From Deltaproteobacteria bacterium (GTDB taxonomy: Bacteria; Desulfobacterota; DSM-4660; Desulfatiglandales; B25-G16): a stretch of 32,898 nt of DNA. The position numbers and the translations under genes are program-made. Numbering within the stretch: the first letter of the stretch is position 1; each line of letters begins with the position of its first letter. Below are positions 8,602 through 16,871 of the stretch, one piece after another. The stretch is taken from positions 1 to 32,898 of the forward strand of contig JAFDDT010000023.1 of assembly GCA_019310725.1 (NCBI GenBank). The letters are read 5' to 3'. The notes under the pieces are model-generated. The model was not told the DNA's origin and did no database searches. It saw only the letters and a program-made list of their open reading frames with translations.

Positions 8602-9075
8602 AAAACTCGGTATAACTCCCTCAAACAGTTAGGATTTCTTAACGCTGAACATCTCAAGCGCTTTTCTCCCAAAAATGCTCAATCTCGTTCACAAAATACT
8701 TTTTACGAGTTCGTCAATTTCTAAGTTCACCCTGTCACTTTTGGGGGGCTGGTGCCGCGGGTGAAAACAAAAAATCCCGTTCAGGCACCATATGAATATT
8801 ATTCTACACGGTGCAGGCTGTGTGGTAAACAATGGGATACCAAGCATTTGTAAGGCAGAAAATCTTGAAAGAAGGCAATGATAAGAGAGCATCGCCATTC
8901 CTGGCCGCGATCGCCCCCTATGGTTTTGTAGAAGAGAGCCAGACCCTCTTTACCCTTTCTAACCCAGGCGTTTTTCCCCTTGCTCATACAGCCTGAGTCC
9001 CTGGACAAAGAACTTTGCTCAAGAATTCATTGAGACAAACAGAAAAGTCAGTATATGAATGGCCAGGAAAACATC

Positions 9076-9105
9076 TTGACAACACAGGAAAAAAAATTTT
9101 AGAAA
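9076..9105 (+). promoter_or_regulatory. Sigma-70-type promoter of the LysM gene
   Basis: Perfect -35 TTGACA (9076-9081), an 18-nt A-rich spacer and -10 TAGAAA (9100-9105). The predicted leader is about 45 nt. Confidence 0.6.
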
Positions 9106-9145
9106 GGAATATATTTGATTTTTCGAAGGAAATCAACTTCTATCA

Positions 9146-9153
9146 GGGAGGAG
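9146..9153 (+). promoter_or_regulatory. Ribosome-binding site that fixes the TTG start of the LysM gene
   Basis: GGGAGGAG lies 4 nt before TTG at 9158. No ATG or GTG in frame gives an intact signal peptide with such a site, so TTG is taken as the start. Confidence 0.75.
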
Positions 9154-9157
9154 ACAA

Positions 9158-10228
9158 TTGAAATCCAAGGCTATTTATTTCTTTCTCGGTCTTTTCTTGT
9201 TCTCGGCTCTTCTATTAGGCCTATCTCCATCCATACTGGCAGGCCCAAAGCTTAAACATGTTGTAGCAAAGGGTGACAATCTGTGGTCAATCTGCCAGCG
9301 GTACTATAACGATCCTTGGATCTGGCCAGAGCTCTGGGAAATGAATCAATTTATAACCAACCCCCACTGGATTAGGCCAGGCGAGATCATAACCCTCTAC
9401 GACTATGAAATACTGAAGGCAAAGTCTGAGAAAAGAATTGTTGCAGCCAAAAAGGAACCCCTAAAGAAGGAAACCCTAAGGGAACGAATGGGCCTAGACG
9501 TTTCGGGCGTTATCAACACAAAAGCCCTCGGGTTTCTTCAGCTCGAAAAGGAGGAGCCGTGGGGCGCCATTTTTGACCATGAGTCCGAAAGAATAGTACT
9601 CGATAGAGGCGATATCGTCTATGTGAAGATGTATAAACAAGGCATCAACCCAGGAGACAAGTTTACCATATATAACACCTCTATCTTTCCTGTTACCCAT
9701 CCAGTGACCGGGAAGAATTGTGGATACATTCATTTTTTTAAGGGCATACTGGAGATTAAAAAAGCAGAGAAAGGCTTTTACACTGCTCAAATAAGCGAAT
9801 CGTTCAAAAGCATTCTAAAAAATGATCTCCTTATTCCTTACTATCCAATTTCCTCCTGTATACTCCCCCTTCCATGCCAGGGAACTCTCACGGCTCATAT
9901 TGTGGCCGCAAAAGATAATACCGTTTTGCTCGGCCAGCGCTCTGTGGTCTATATTGACGCTGGTCGTACCAGGGGCATACTGACGGGCAACCTCTTTGAA
10001 GTCCTAGAGGAAAGAGAATCGGTTCCTGGCCTGAAAAGAGAAGCGAAAGTTGCTTTGCCACGAGCTGTTCTCGGCAGGATGCTAATCCTGCAAACAAAAG
10101 AAAACACTGCCACCGGAGTGATATGCTGGGCTTCCAGAGACTTTACGATTGGGGCCAAGATCAGGTCGTGCGCCTGGGATGAGCAACCCCAAGAATTTAC
10201 TCTGGTGCCACCTTGTCCGATTCAATAA
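9158..10228 (+). CDS. Secreted LysM-domain protein
   Basis: 356 aa, TTG start. The signal peptide has a hydrophobic core at about 7-23 and a probable cut after SILA (residue 28). A LysM domain at about 34-80 (VVAKGDNLWSICQRYYNDP to RPGEIITLYD) should bind the glycan of peptidoglycan. A charged linker follows (85-110), then about 240 residues I do not recognise, with a beta-rich look (GDIVYVKM, GDKFTIYNT, a second GNLFEVLEE block). This is the layout of the periplasmic LysM proteins of deltaproteobacteria, whose precise role is unclear. It has its own promoter and strong ribosome-binding site. The following SDR gene is 67 nt away without a clear ribosome-binding site, so co-transcription is possible but a shared function is not indicated. 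Confidence 0.88.
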   Translation: MKSKAIYFFLGLFLFSALLLGLSPSILAGPKLKHVVAKGDNLWSICQRYYNDPWIWPELWEMNQFITNPHWIRPGEIITLYDYEILKAKSEKRIVAAKKEPLKKETLRERMGLDVSGVINTKALGFLQLEKEEPWGAIFDHESERIVLDRGDIVYVKMYKQGINPGDKFTIYNTSIFPVTHPVTGKNCGYIHFFKGILEIKKAEKGFYTAQISESFKSILKNDLLIPYYPISSCILPLPCQGTLTAHIVAAKDNTVLLGQRSVVYIDAGRTRGILTGNLFEVLEERESVPGLKREAKVALPRAVLGRMLILQTKENTATGVICWASRDFTIGAKIRSCAWDEQPQEFTLVPPCPIQ

Positions 10229-10295
10229 TGAGATGGCTAGCACCACAATACCTCTCACCACTCCACCTTACATAAGCCTATATTGATAGTTCGCC

Positions 10296-11039
10296 ATGTC
10301 GCTTTCAGGTCATACAGCCTTGATTACCGGAGCAGGCCAAGGCATTGGTAGAGCCTGCGCACTAATCTTCGCCTCCAGGGGAGCCGATCTGGTGCTGTTG
10401 GATAAAAACCCCAAAACTCTGGACACGGTTGTTACTGAACTACGAGAGATGGGGCGCCGGGTAGTGGATCACGTAGTTGACCTGATTGAACTGGAAAGGC
10501 TCAAGGATATGGCTGAAAAGGTCCACAATCTTGCCTTGATAGATATCCTGGTAAATAACGCTGGATTTGACCGACCGGGTACGACTGCCAAAATTGACAG
10601 AAAAGGGTTTGATGAGGTTCTCAGCATCCATGTCACCGTGCCGCTAACTCTCATCCAAATTTTCATGCCTGGCATGCGGGCAGCAGGATGGGGCCGGATC
10701 ATCAATGTAGGTTCCATATATGGGATCATCGGCGGCAAAGGAGAAGTGGCTTATTCTACAGCCAAGGCCGGAATCATTGGACTGACAAAATCCGTAGCAA
10801 AGGAATGTGGTCACGATGGAGTTACCGTGAATGCGGTTCTGCCCGGGCTAATCCGGACACCGGCCATAGAGACATCTATGGCCGAAAAATACAAACAGGC
10901 TATCATCGGCGACACAGCCTTGGCGCGAATGGCTGAACCTGAAGAGGTGGCACGTGTTATCGCATTCCTCGCCTCAGATGATGCCTCCTTTATCACGGGC
11001 ACCGCCTTACCCGTTTCTGGGGGATGGGGCATATTATAA
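10296..11039 (+). CDS. SDR-family NAD(P)-dependent oxidoreductase (FabG-like)
   Basis: 247 aa, a classical short-chain dehydrogenase. Rossmann motif TGAGQGIG (11-18), D36 after the second strand (suggesting NAD preference), NNAG (87-90), catalytic S140, Y153 and K157 (YSTAK), and a C-terminal ITG..LPVSGG. At the position of the usual catalytic Asn (D/N-x-N-L-T) it has H112 (SIHVTV), a change seen in some SDR subfamilies. Substrate cannot be assigned; 3-oxoacyl-ACP reductase and 3-hydroxybutyrate dehydrogenase-like activities are candidates. It is isolated from fatty-acid synthesis genes. The ribosome-binding site before ATG 10296 is weak. Confidence 0.88.
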   Translation: MSLSGHTALITGAGQGIGRACALIFASRGADLVLLDKNPKTLDTVVTELREMGRRVVDHVVDLIELERLKDMAEKVHNLALIDILVNNAGFDRPGTTAKIDRKGFDEVLSIHVTVPLTLIQIFMPGMRAAGWGRIINVGSIYGIIGGKGEVAYSTAKAGIIGLTKSVAKECGHDGVTVNAVLPGLIRTPAIETSMAEKYKQAIIGDTALARMAEPEEVARVIAFLASDDASFITGTALPVSGGWGIL

Positions 11040-11309
11040 GACACAGCTTATCAAAAAACCACCTCACCCTCATCAACAGTGGCGGTCCATCATAAGGAAA
11101 TTGTCATTACCAGATAGCTTTGAGATCTTTCCTTCCTCTTATCCACTCTTGCATAACTAATGAGTTTTTCCTGAAGCTCCCAGCAGCAAGACCTCGGCGA
11201 GCTGAGTTGAGTCGCGGCAGGGTATTCTAGCGAAGACGAATAAAAAACTTGACTAGGCTCGGTTTTGATTATATTCCACCACAAAACACAGTATGCGGTA
11301 ACAACCCTC

Positions 11310-12416
11310 ATGACAGACTGGTCGGATAGCAGATTAAGTTGGCTTGCATTAAAGATGATTCCAAATTTGGGGAACATTACCTACAAGCACCTTGTCGAGA
11401 GATTTGGTGATCCAGCTAGTGTATTCAAGGCCAAACTTAATGATTTACTTGAGATAGAAGGACTAAGGCTCCAGACTGCAAAGCGCATTTTAGATAGTGC
11501 CTGGGAAGGAAACCCACAAGACGAACTGATGGCCATAGAAAAGTCAGGCATCAGGCTCATCACCATGTCAGATTCCTCTTTTCCCAGGGATCTCCGAGAA
11601 ATTCATGATCCACCACCGCTTTTGTATCTAAGAGGCAATGATATCCCCTCAGGCCGGGCCATAGTTGCCGTTGTAGGCTCAAGAAACCCAAGTCACTATG
11701 GTCTCAAAGTGACGGAAGAGATATGCCAAGCCTTGGCACAAAGGAACATAAGCGTTGTCAGCGGCATGGCCAAGGGAATAGATTCAGCAGCCCATCGAGG
11801 TTGCCTAAGGGGAAGAGGGTTTACCATTGCTGTTTTGGGCTCAGGCATGGATATCATATACCCCGAATCAAACACCAACCTTTTCAACCACATAGCTGAA
11901 AAAGGGTCTGTTCTTACTGAGTTCCCTTTAGGGACTCCGCCAGAGGCATGGAATTTCCCTACAAGAAACAGGATAATCAGTGGCCTGTCAAAAGGTGTTG
12001 TGGTGGTAGAGGCCTCAAAACAGAGTGGCTCTCTGATAACAGCCTCTCTGGCCCTAGACCAGGGCAGAGAGGTCCTTGCCGTACCGGGTAGCATAGAGTC
12101 CTTCAAAAGCACCGGAACCCATCTGCTTATCAAACAGGGGGCCAGGCTGGTTGAGAATGCAGACGATATCGCGCAAGAGCTTGGATTGAATGACTACAGC
12201 CCTGAGCAGGCGGCCATAGACAAAAAAAGAGCGTTACCATTCATGGAAGAAGATGAGAAGACGATCTATAACCTCCTGAGCAATTATCCCCTTCACATAG
12301 ATCACATAACCCTGCACAGCAAAATGGATTCCGCCAGGGTGGCAAGCCTTCTAACAAGGCTTGAATTAAAGGGGATAGTTATGCAGTTACCGGGAAAAAT
12401 GTTTGTGATTTCTTGA
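11310..12416 (+). CDS. dprA: DNA-processing protein DprA
   Basis: 368 aa from the ATG at 11310. It loads RecA on incoming single-stranded DNA in natural transformation and is also widespread in non-competent bacteria. A helix-hairpin-helix-like N-terminus (about 15-70) precedes the Rossmann-like core with GSRNPSHYG, SGMAKGIDSAAH, VLGSGMDIIYP, NFPTRNRIISG and SGSLITA..ALDQGREVLAVPG. A C-terminal winged-helix DML1-like segment spans about 300-368. The frame also opens at a TTG at 11265, but a TTGACT / TATATT promoter-like pair (11248-11285, 15-nt spacer) lies across that start and the N-terminus from 11310 fits the family better. topA follows after 20 nt, a common pairing in bacteria. Confidence 0.95.
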   Translation: MTDWSDSRLSWLALKMIPNLGNITYKHLVERFGDPASVFKAKLNDLLEIEGLRLQTAKRILDSAWEGNPQDELMAIEKSGIRLITMSDSSFPRDLREIHDPPPLLYLRGNDIPSGRAIVAVVGSRNPSHYGLKVTEEICQALAQRNISVVSGMAKGIDSAAHRGCLRGRGFTIAVLGSGMDIIYPESNTNLFNHIAEKGSVLTEFPLGTPPEAWNFPTRNRIISGLSKGVVVVEASKQSGSLITASLALDQGREVLAVPGSIESFKSTGTHLLIKQGARLVENADDIAQELGLNDYSPEQAAIDKKRALPFMEEDEKTIYNLLSNYPLHIDHITLHSKMDSARVASLLTRLELKGIVMQLPGKMFVIS

Positions 12417-12436
12417 CCTTGTTGCCTTAGAAGCCT

Positions 12437-15082
12437 ATGAATTCAAAAAACTCAATAGATGCGCCCATAACGAAAAAGATGGCAAAAAAGAAAACAACAC
12501 GTTTCAGCAAAGGATTCACCAAAATACCCGATACTACGGGGAAACAATTGGTAGTTGTCGAATCCCCGGCCAAGGCTCGTACCATCAATAAATATCTCGG
12601 TCCGGACTATGTGGTCGCATCCTCGATAGGACACATTCGGGACCTACCCGACAAGAATCCCAAAGGAGCCAAAGATCCTGTCCCAGGGGTCGATCTGGAT
12701 CACGGTTTCAAACCTAATTACCAGATCATCAAGGGTAAGGCAAAAACAGTCATGGAATTGAAACGAGCAGCCAAAGATGCCTCAGGCATCTGGCTGGCGA
12801 CCGACCTGGACCGCGAAGGAGAAGCGATCGCCTGGCATCTTGCCGAGGCACTCATGGTCAAACCCAATCATGCCAATCGTGTGGTATTCAACGCAATTAC
12901 CAAGAGCGAAATCCAAAGGGCTTTTCGCCACCCCCGTGCGCTTGATATGGACAAGGTCAACGCTCAGCAGGCCCGAAGAATTCTGGACCGCATCGTGGGC
13001 TATCAGGTTTCACCCCTCTTGTGGAAAAAGGTGGCAGGCGGATTGAGTGCGGGCCGCGTGCAATCAGTGGCGGTCCGGCTGGTGGTCGAGCGCGAACGCA
13101 AAATTGCAGCGTTTGTGCCGGAAGAGTACTGGAAACTGACCGGTTATTTCACCACAGACTTAGACAATGCCACCGACCTGGGCAAAGAGTGGCGGGAGTG
13201 GCTGGCCGAGACCCCCCAGAAGCAAAACAGCACAAAGTCAAAAGGTCGGACTGTCCGCGAAAGAAATGACTGGCTAGCCACGCACAACAGCCTCACTGCA
13301 GAATTGGTTGAAATGGACGGGAAGAAATTTGAGCCAAAAGACAGTGAAACCGCGCTGGCAGCGAGCAAACGTGCAGGTTTTCACCTTCAAGAGCAAATCC
13401 AAACAAAAAATCCCAAAGCAAAGGGACCGGCACAGCGGATTATTCATTTCAGGGGCCATGTGATGGGCGGACCAGAGTGGAGGGTAAAGTCACTTCAAAC
13501 CAAGCGAATCAAAAGCCGTCCTTATGCACCCTTTATCACCAGCACCCTTCAGCAATCGGCCGCAAATCAACTCGGTTTTCCTGCTCAGTTTACTATGCGC
13601 ACCGCCCAGGAGCTATACGAGGGCGTATCTGTCACTGGGATCGGATCGGTCGGTTTGATAACATACATGCGAACCGACTCGACCCATCTATCGAATCAAG
13701 CCATCAACATGGTCAGAGATTACATCGGTTCCAAGTTCAGCCATCGCTATCTGCCAGCAAAGCCGAATGTCTTTTCCTCACCAAACAAAGCGGCTCAGGA
13801 GGCACACGAGGCGATCCACCCTACCGATGTAGGCCTTACCCCCGACCGGGTTCGCTCCTCGCTTACTGAGCAGCAATACAAATTATATAAAACCATCTGG
13901 GAACGATTTGTGGCCTGTCAAATGGCCGATGCCCTGTGGGATACTACAACCGTCCTCATCTCAGGCATTGACGAAGATGGAGAACTGGTGTTCCGAGCCA
14001 CCGGCCGGGTGCTTGTCTTTGACGGATTTTATAAAGTCGTAGGTTTACCTGCCACATCTGACGAGGTGATCCTACCGAAAATCGTTGAAAAACAGCAGCT
14101 GGCCGCGATTGGACTCTCTCCTGTACAAAACTTTTCCTCGCCCCCACCCCGATACACTGAGGCATCACTCATAAAAAAACTCGAATCAGAGGGTATAGGC
14201 CGACCAAGCACCTACGCCCAGATTATTCAGGTGATCCAGAACCGTAAGTACGTAGAAAAGATCCAAAATCTATTCCACGCAACCCATCTCGGTTCCGTGG
14301 TCACTGATAAACTAATCGAGGCATTTCCGGAGATCATGGAAGTGGGTTACACGCGCAACATGGAGCAGCAACTCGATGCCATTGAAGACGAGCATACCGA
14401 TTGGGTGCAGATGCTTAAGAGGTTCTACGGACCTTTCAAACAGGGTCTGGACGCAGCATACAGAAACATGGGGCACGCCAAAGCAGAGTCTCAGCCTGCC
14501 CCCTATACCTGTCCGAAATGTGGCAGCAGTACGGTCTATCGTTTGGGTCGAAATGGACGATTTTTGAGTTGTTCTCAGTACCCAGCATGCAAATATGCAG
14601 CACCAGTCGATACCGATGGAAACCCTGTTGCACCGGAGCAGACGGAGGTAGCCTGTCCCGAGTGTGGTGCACCAATGCTGCTCCGCAAAGGACGTTTCGG
14701 GCCATTCCTCAGCTGCAGCAGATACCCTGACTGCAAAGGTATTGTAAACCTCGATAAGAAAGGCTATGTGAGCCCGCCAAAAATACCACCATTGCTCACC
14801 GATCTCCCGTGCCCCAAGTGCGGAGCTCCATTGAATCTGCGTCGCAGCCCGCGGGGACCTTGGCTGAGTTGCTCAACCTTTCCCAAGTGCCGGGGCAGAC
14901 TGAGCTGGGGTTTACTCGGAGATGATACCAAGCCAAGGTTGAAACACGCCCTCGAAGAACATGAAAAGGCACATCAACAGGCAATCATCCGCAAACTCGA
15001 TGGAAGCGCTGTGGGCAATCACTACAAACCACAGGCCAAACAGTTAGATGAGCCAGGAGAAGAGGGTGAAGATTTGACTTGA
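12437..15082 (+). CDS. topA: DNA topoisomerase I (type IA)
   Basis: 881 aa; relaxes negative supercoils. The Toprim domain begins with VVVESPAKA (about 38-48) and has TDLDREGEA; the catalytic Tyr is Y410 (GLITYMRTDS). Three C-terminal Cys4 zinc ribbons start at about 692, 740 and 792 (CPKC/CPEC ... CSxxPxC). The segment between EEYW and FITSTLQQ (about 215-355) is roughly 70 residues longer than in the E. coli enzyme as I recall it, carrying basic and Gln-rich stretches. Base composition is higher in G+C than neighbours: I counted 65% and 58% in the 60-nt lines starting at 13021 and 12961, against 47% at 11701 in dprA. An alternative start is the ATG at 12479 (MAKKKT). It is convergent with dut. 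Confidence 0.95.
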   Translation: MNSKNSIDAPITKKMAKKKTTRFSKGFTKIPDTTGKQLVVVESPAKARTINKYLGPDYVVASSIGHIRDLPDKNPKGAKDPVPGVDLDHGFKPNYQIIKGKAKTVMELKRAAKDASGIWLATDLDREGEAIAWHLAEALMVKPNHANRVVFNAITKSEIQRAFRHPRALDMDKVNAQQARRILDRIVGYQVSPLLWKKVAGGLSAGRVQSVAVRLVVERERKIAAFVPEEYWKLTGYFTTDLDNATDLGKEWREWLAETPQKQNSTKSKGRTVRERNDWLATHNSLTAELVEMDGKKFEPKDSETALAASKRAGFHLQEQIQTKNPKAKGPAQRIIHFRGHVMGGPEWRVKSLQTKRIKSRPYAPFITSTLQQSAANQLGFPAQFTMRTAQELYEGVSVTGIGSVGLITYMRTDSTHLSNQAINMVRDYIGSKFSHRYLPAKPNVFSSPNKAAQEAHEAIHPTDVGLTPDRVRSSLTEQQYKLYKTIWERFVACQMADALWDTTTVLISGIDEDGELVFRATGRVLVFDGFYKVVGLPATSDEVILPKIVEKQQLAAIGLSPVQNFSSPPPRYTEASLIKKLESEGIGRPSTYAQIIQVIQNRKYVEKIQNLFHATHLGSVVTDKLIEAFPEIMEVGYTRNMEQQLDAIEDEHTDWVQMLKRFYGPFKQGLDAAYRNMGHAKAESQPAPYTCPKCGSSTVYRLGRNGRFLSCSQYPACKYAAPVDTDGNPVAPEQTEVACPECGAPMLLRKGRFGPFLSCSRYPDCKGIVNLDKKGYVSPPKIPPLLTDLPCPKCGAPLNLRRSPRGPWLSCSTFPKCRGRLSWGLLGDDTKPRLKHALEEHEKAHQQAIIRKLDGSAVGNHYKPQAKQLDEPGEEGEDLT

Positions 15083-15110
15083 ACCTTGGATTTTTACATC
15101 GAGCGCCACC

Positions 15111-15563
15111 TCAGACTCCACTGTGACCAAAACCGCCCTCTCCTCTTTCCGTGGAATCAAGCTCCTGCACCTCTTCAATGATTGCCCGAGAAACCCTGCT
15201 TATGATAATCTGGGCAATCCGGTCACCCCTCTTGATGGTTAAGGGTTTCTTCCCCCAGTTAACAGCAATTACACGAACTTCGCCCCTATAGTCCGAATCT
15301 ATCGTACCGGGAGAGTTGACCAACCCGAGCCCGTGTTGCAAGGCCAGACCACTCCTGGGCCGAATCTGTGCTTCATATCCTTTTGGAAGGGAAATAGACA
15401 AGCCAGTTGGAATAGGCCTTATGTCACCAGGTTGCAAGGTAATCTCTTCAGTAATGGCTGCCTGGAGATCAAGGCCAGACGAACCGTCTGATTGGTAGGA
15501 GGGCAGAGGTAAATCTGGATTACTACCCGATCTCTTTACCTTTACTATGACCGTATCCATCAT
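15111..15563 (-). CDS. dut: dUTP diphosphatase
   Basis: 150 aa, a trimeric dUTPase that converts dUTP to dUMP and keeps uracil out of DNA. All five motifs are present: SGLDLQA (29-35), RPRSGLA (68-74), the motif with catalytic D89 (NSPGTIDSDYRGE), GDRIAQII (113-120) and the C-terminal P-loop-like GEGGFGHSG. The start is one of two adjacent ATG codons (15563 or 15560). It is the last gene of the minus-strand operon, 42 nt after the M16 protease; a pnp, M16 protease, dut order is also known from Bacillus. Confidence 0.97.
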   Translation of the reverse strand: MMDTVIVKVKRSGSNPDLPLPSYQSDGSSGLDLQAAITEEITLQPGDIRPIPTGLSISLPKGYEAQIRPRSGLALQHGLGLVNSPGTIDSDYRGEVRVIAVNWGKKPLTIKRGDRIAQIIISRVSRAIIEEVQELDSTERGEGGFGHSGV

Positions 15564-15605
15564 AACCCACGCGTTACGTTTGTTTGGTGAGCGGAAATTC
15601 TTCTT

Positions 15606-16871
15606 TCAAGAGAAAGATACTGGGTCCACAAGCATCGAACCCCGGTCCACAGGGCCCAGCACTGTTAATGAGACGTTATCTGTAGAGAATACCCTCCTCG
15701 AGGCATCTACTACTTCGTCCAGGGCAACCTTTTCCAATTCTGCAATCAATTCCTCCTGAGGTATATATCGGCCAAAAATAGACTCGTTCTTAGCCAGTTG
15801 TATCATAAGGCTGTTCATACTCTCCGCAGCAAGCAAAATTCCCTCTGACAAATAGTCTTTTGCCGCAGCGATATCATTTGAAGAGAGATCCACCTTCTGA
15901 ATTCTCCTGATAAGCGACCCAATCAGTTCAAGCACCTCATTAACTGCCTCCTTGTCTGTGGCAACGTATATCTTTATCGCTCCGGTATCAGTATAGGCAC
16001 TCTGGTACGAATAAACAGAATATGCTAGACCCCGCTTCTCCCTGATCTCTTGAAACAGCCTGCTACTCATGTTGCCACCCAGGATAGTATTGAAAACAGC
16101 CTCAGCAAACCGTTCCTCCCCAGAAAGTGATGAGCTCTGAGCACCAAAGCACAGATGCACCTGCTCTAATTCCTTAGGGTAAAAAGATACACTTGGCGTA
16201 ACCAATGGGATAGGTCTCGCCACGAGACCATTGTGATTGCCTTGAAGTGGCTCAAAGAAGGGCCTAAAATAGCTAACGAAAACCTCGTGATCTACCATTC
16301 CAGCAGCTGCAATAATTACCCTCTCAGGGGAATAAAACCGTGATGAATAATCAAGGATCTGATTCCTTGTAATGGTGTCCACTGTTTCCTTTGTGCCCAG
16401 AATCGGCCTCCCCAACGGCTCCCCAGACCAAAACGACTGGTCATACAGAATTTGAACATATTCATCATGGGTATCTTCCATCATACTGATCTCCTGAAGA
16501 ACAACAGACTTCTCCAGGTCTAAGTCTTCTTCAGCAAAGACCGAATTAGTGAATATGTCGGAAAATATTTCGGTTAGAAATTTGAGGTGTTTATGGAGGA
16601 CTCTGGCATGAAAGCAGGTCTGTTCTTTAGTGGTAAAGGCATTCGAGAAACCACCAATCGCATCGAGCTCTTTTGCGATCTGCATCGCTGATCTGCGCCC
16701 GGTACCTTTGAAAATCATGTGCTCTATGAGATGAAATATTCCCCTTTCTTTCTCAAGCTCATCCCTGGATCCTGCATCCACCCAAATCCCTAAGGAGACA
16801 GATTTTGCATGCGATACACTTTTCGTAACTATCCTGGTTCCATTGGCGAAAACAGTCTTTTTAAAGGTCAT
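15606..16871 (-). CDS. M16-family zinc metallopeptidase (mitochondrial processing peptidase-like)
   Basis: 421 aa from ATG 16871. The inverted zinc motif HLIEH (H47, E50, H51) plus the distal E127 (VVLQEI) make a complete M16 active site; the second, inactive half (about 190-400) is the usual clam-shell partner with the R/Y-containing GLAYSVYSY. The open frame extends to 16919, but GGAG lies 5 nt before the ATG at 16871 and the family N-terminus (FANGTRIV) fits that start. It overlaps the end of pnp by 11 nt. The MlpA/YmxG subfamily of Bacillus has the same position between pnp and dut. No signal peptide is seen, so it is probably cytoplasmic. Confidence 0.93.
   Translation of the reverse strand: MTFKKTVFANGTRIVTKSVSHAKSVSLGIWVDAGSRDELEKERGIFHLIEHMIFKGTGRRSAMQIAKELDAIGGFSNAFTTKEQTCFHARVLHKHLKFLTEIFSDIFTNSVFAEEDLDLEKSVVLQEISMMEDTHDEYVQILYDQSFWSGEPLGRPILGTKETVDTITRNQILDYSSRFYSPERVIIAAAGMVDHEVFVSYFRPFFEPLQGNHNGLVARPIPLVTPSVSFYPKELEQVHLCFGAQSSSLSGEERFAEAVFNTILGGNMSSRLFQEIREKRGLAYSVYSYQSAYTDTGAIKIYVATDKEAVNEVLELIGSLIRRIQKVDLSSNDIAAAKDYLSEGILLAAESMNSLMIQLAKNESIFGRYIPQEELIAELEKVALDEVVDASRRVFSTDNVSLTVLGPVDRGSMLVDPVSFS

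Larger units (their letters stand above)
8533..9157. other. Long intergenic region without a convincing gene
   Basis: About 625 nt between the divergent decarboxylase-like and LysM genes. The first 96 nt (8533-8628, minus strand) stay open in frame with the decarboxylase-like gene and read like protein. The rest (about 8690-9010) has only short minus-strand frames without ribosome-binding sites or family resemblance. The promoter for the LysM gene is at 9076-9105. I see no RNA gene or repeat family in it. Confidence 0.6.

Noticed and set aside
8689-9008. Two overlapping minus-strand frames of 69 codons in the long spacer
   Set aside because: No ribosome-binding sites, no recognisable family, Cys/Trp-rich composition typical of non-coding frames.
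11248-11309. Long form of DprA starting at TTG 11265
   Set aside because: The extra 15 residues are not family-like, no ribosome-binding site precedes the TTG, and a promoter-like pair overlaps it.
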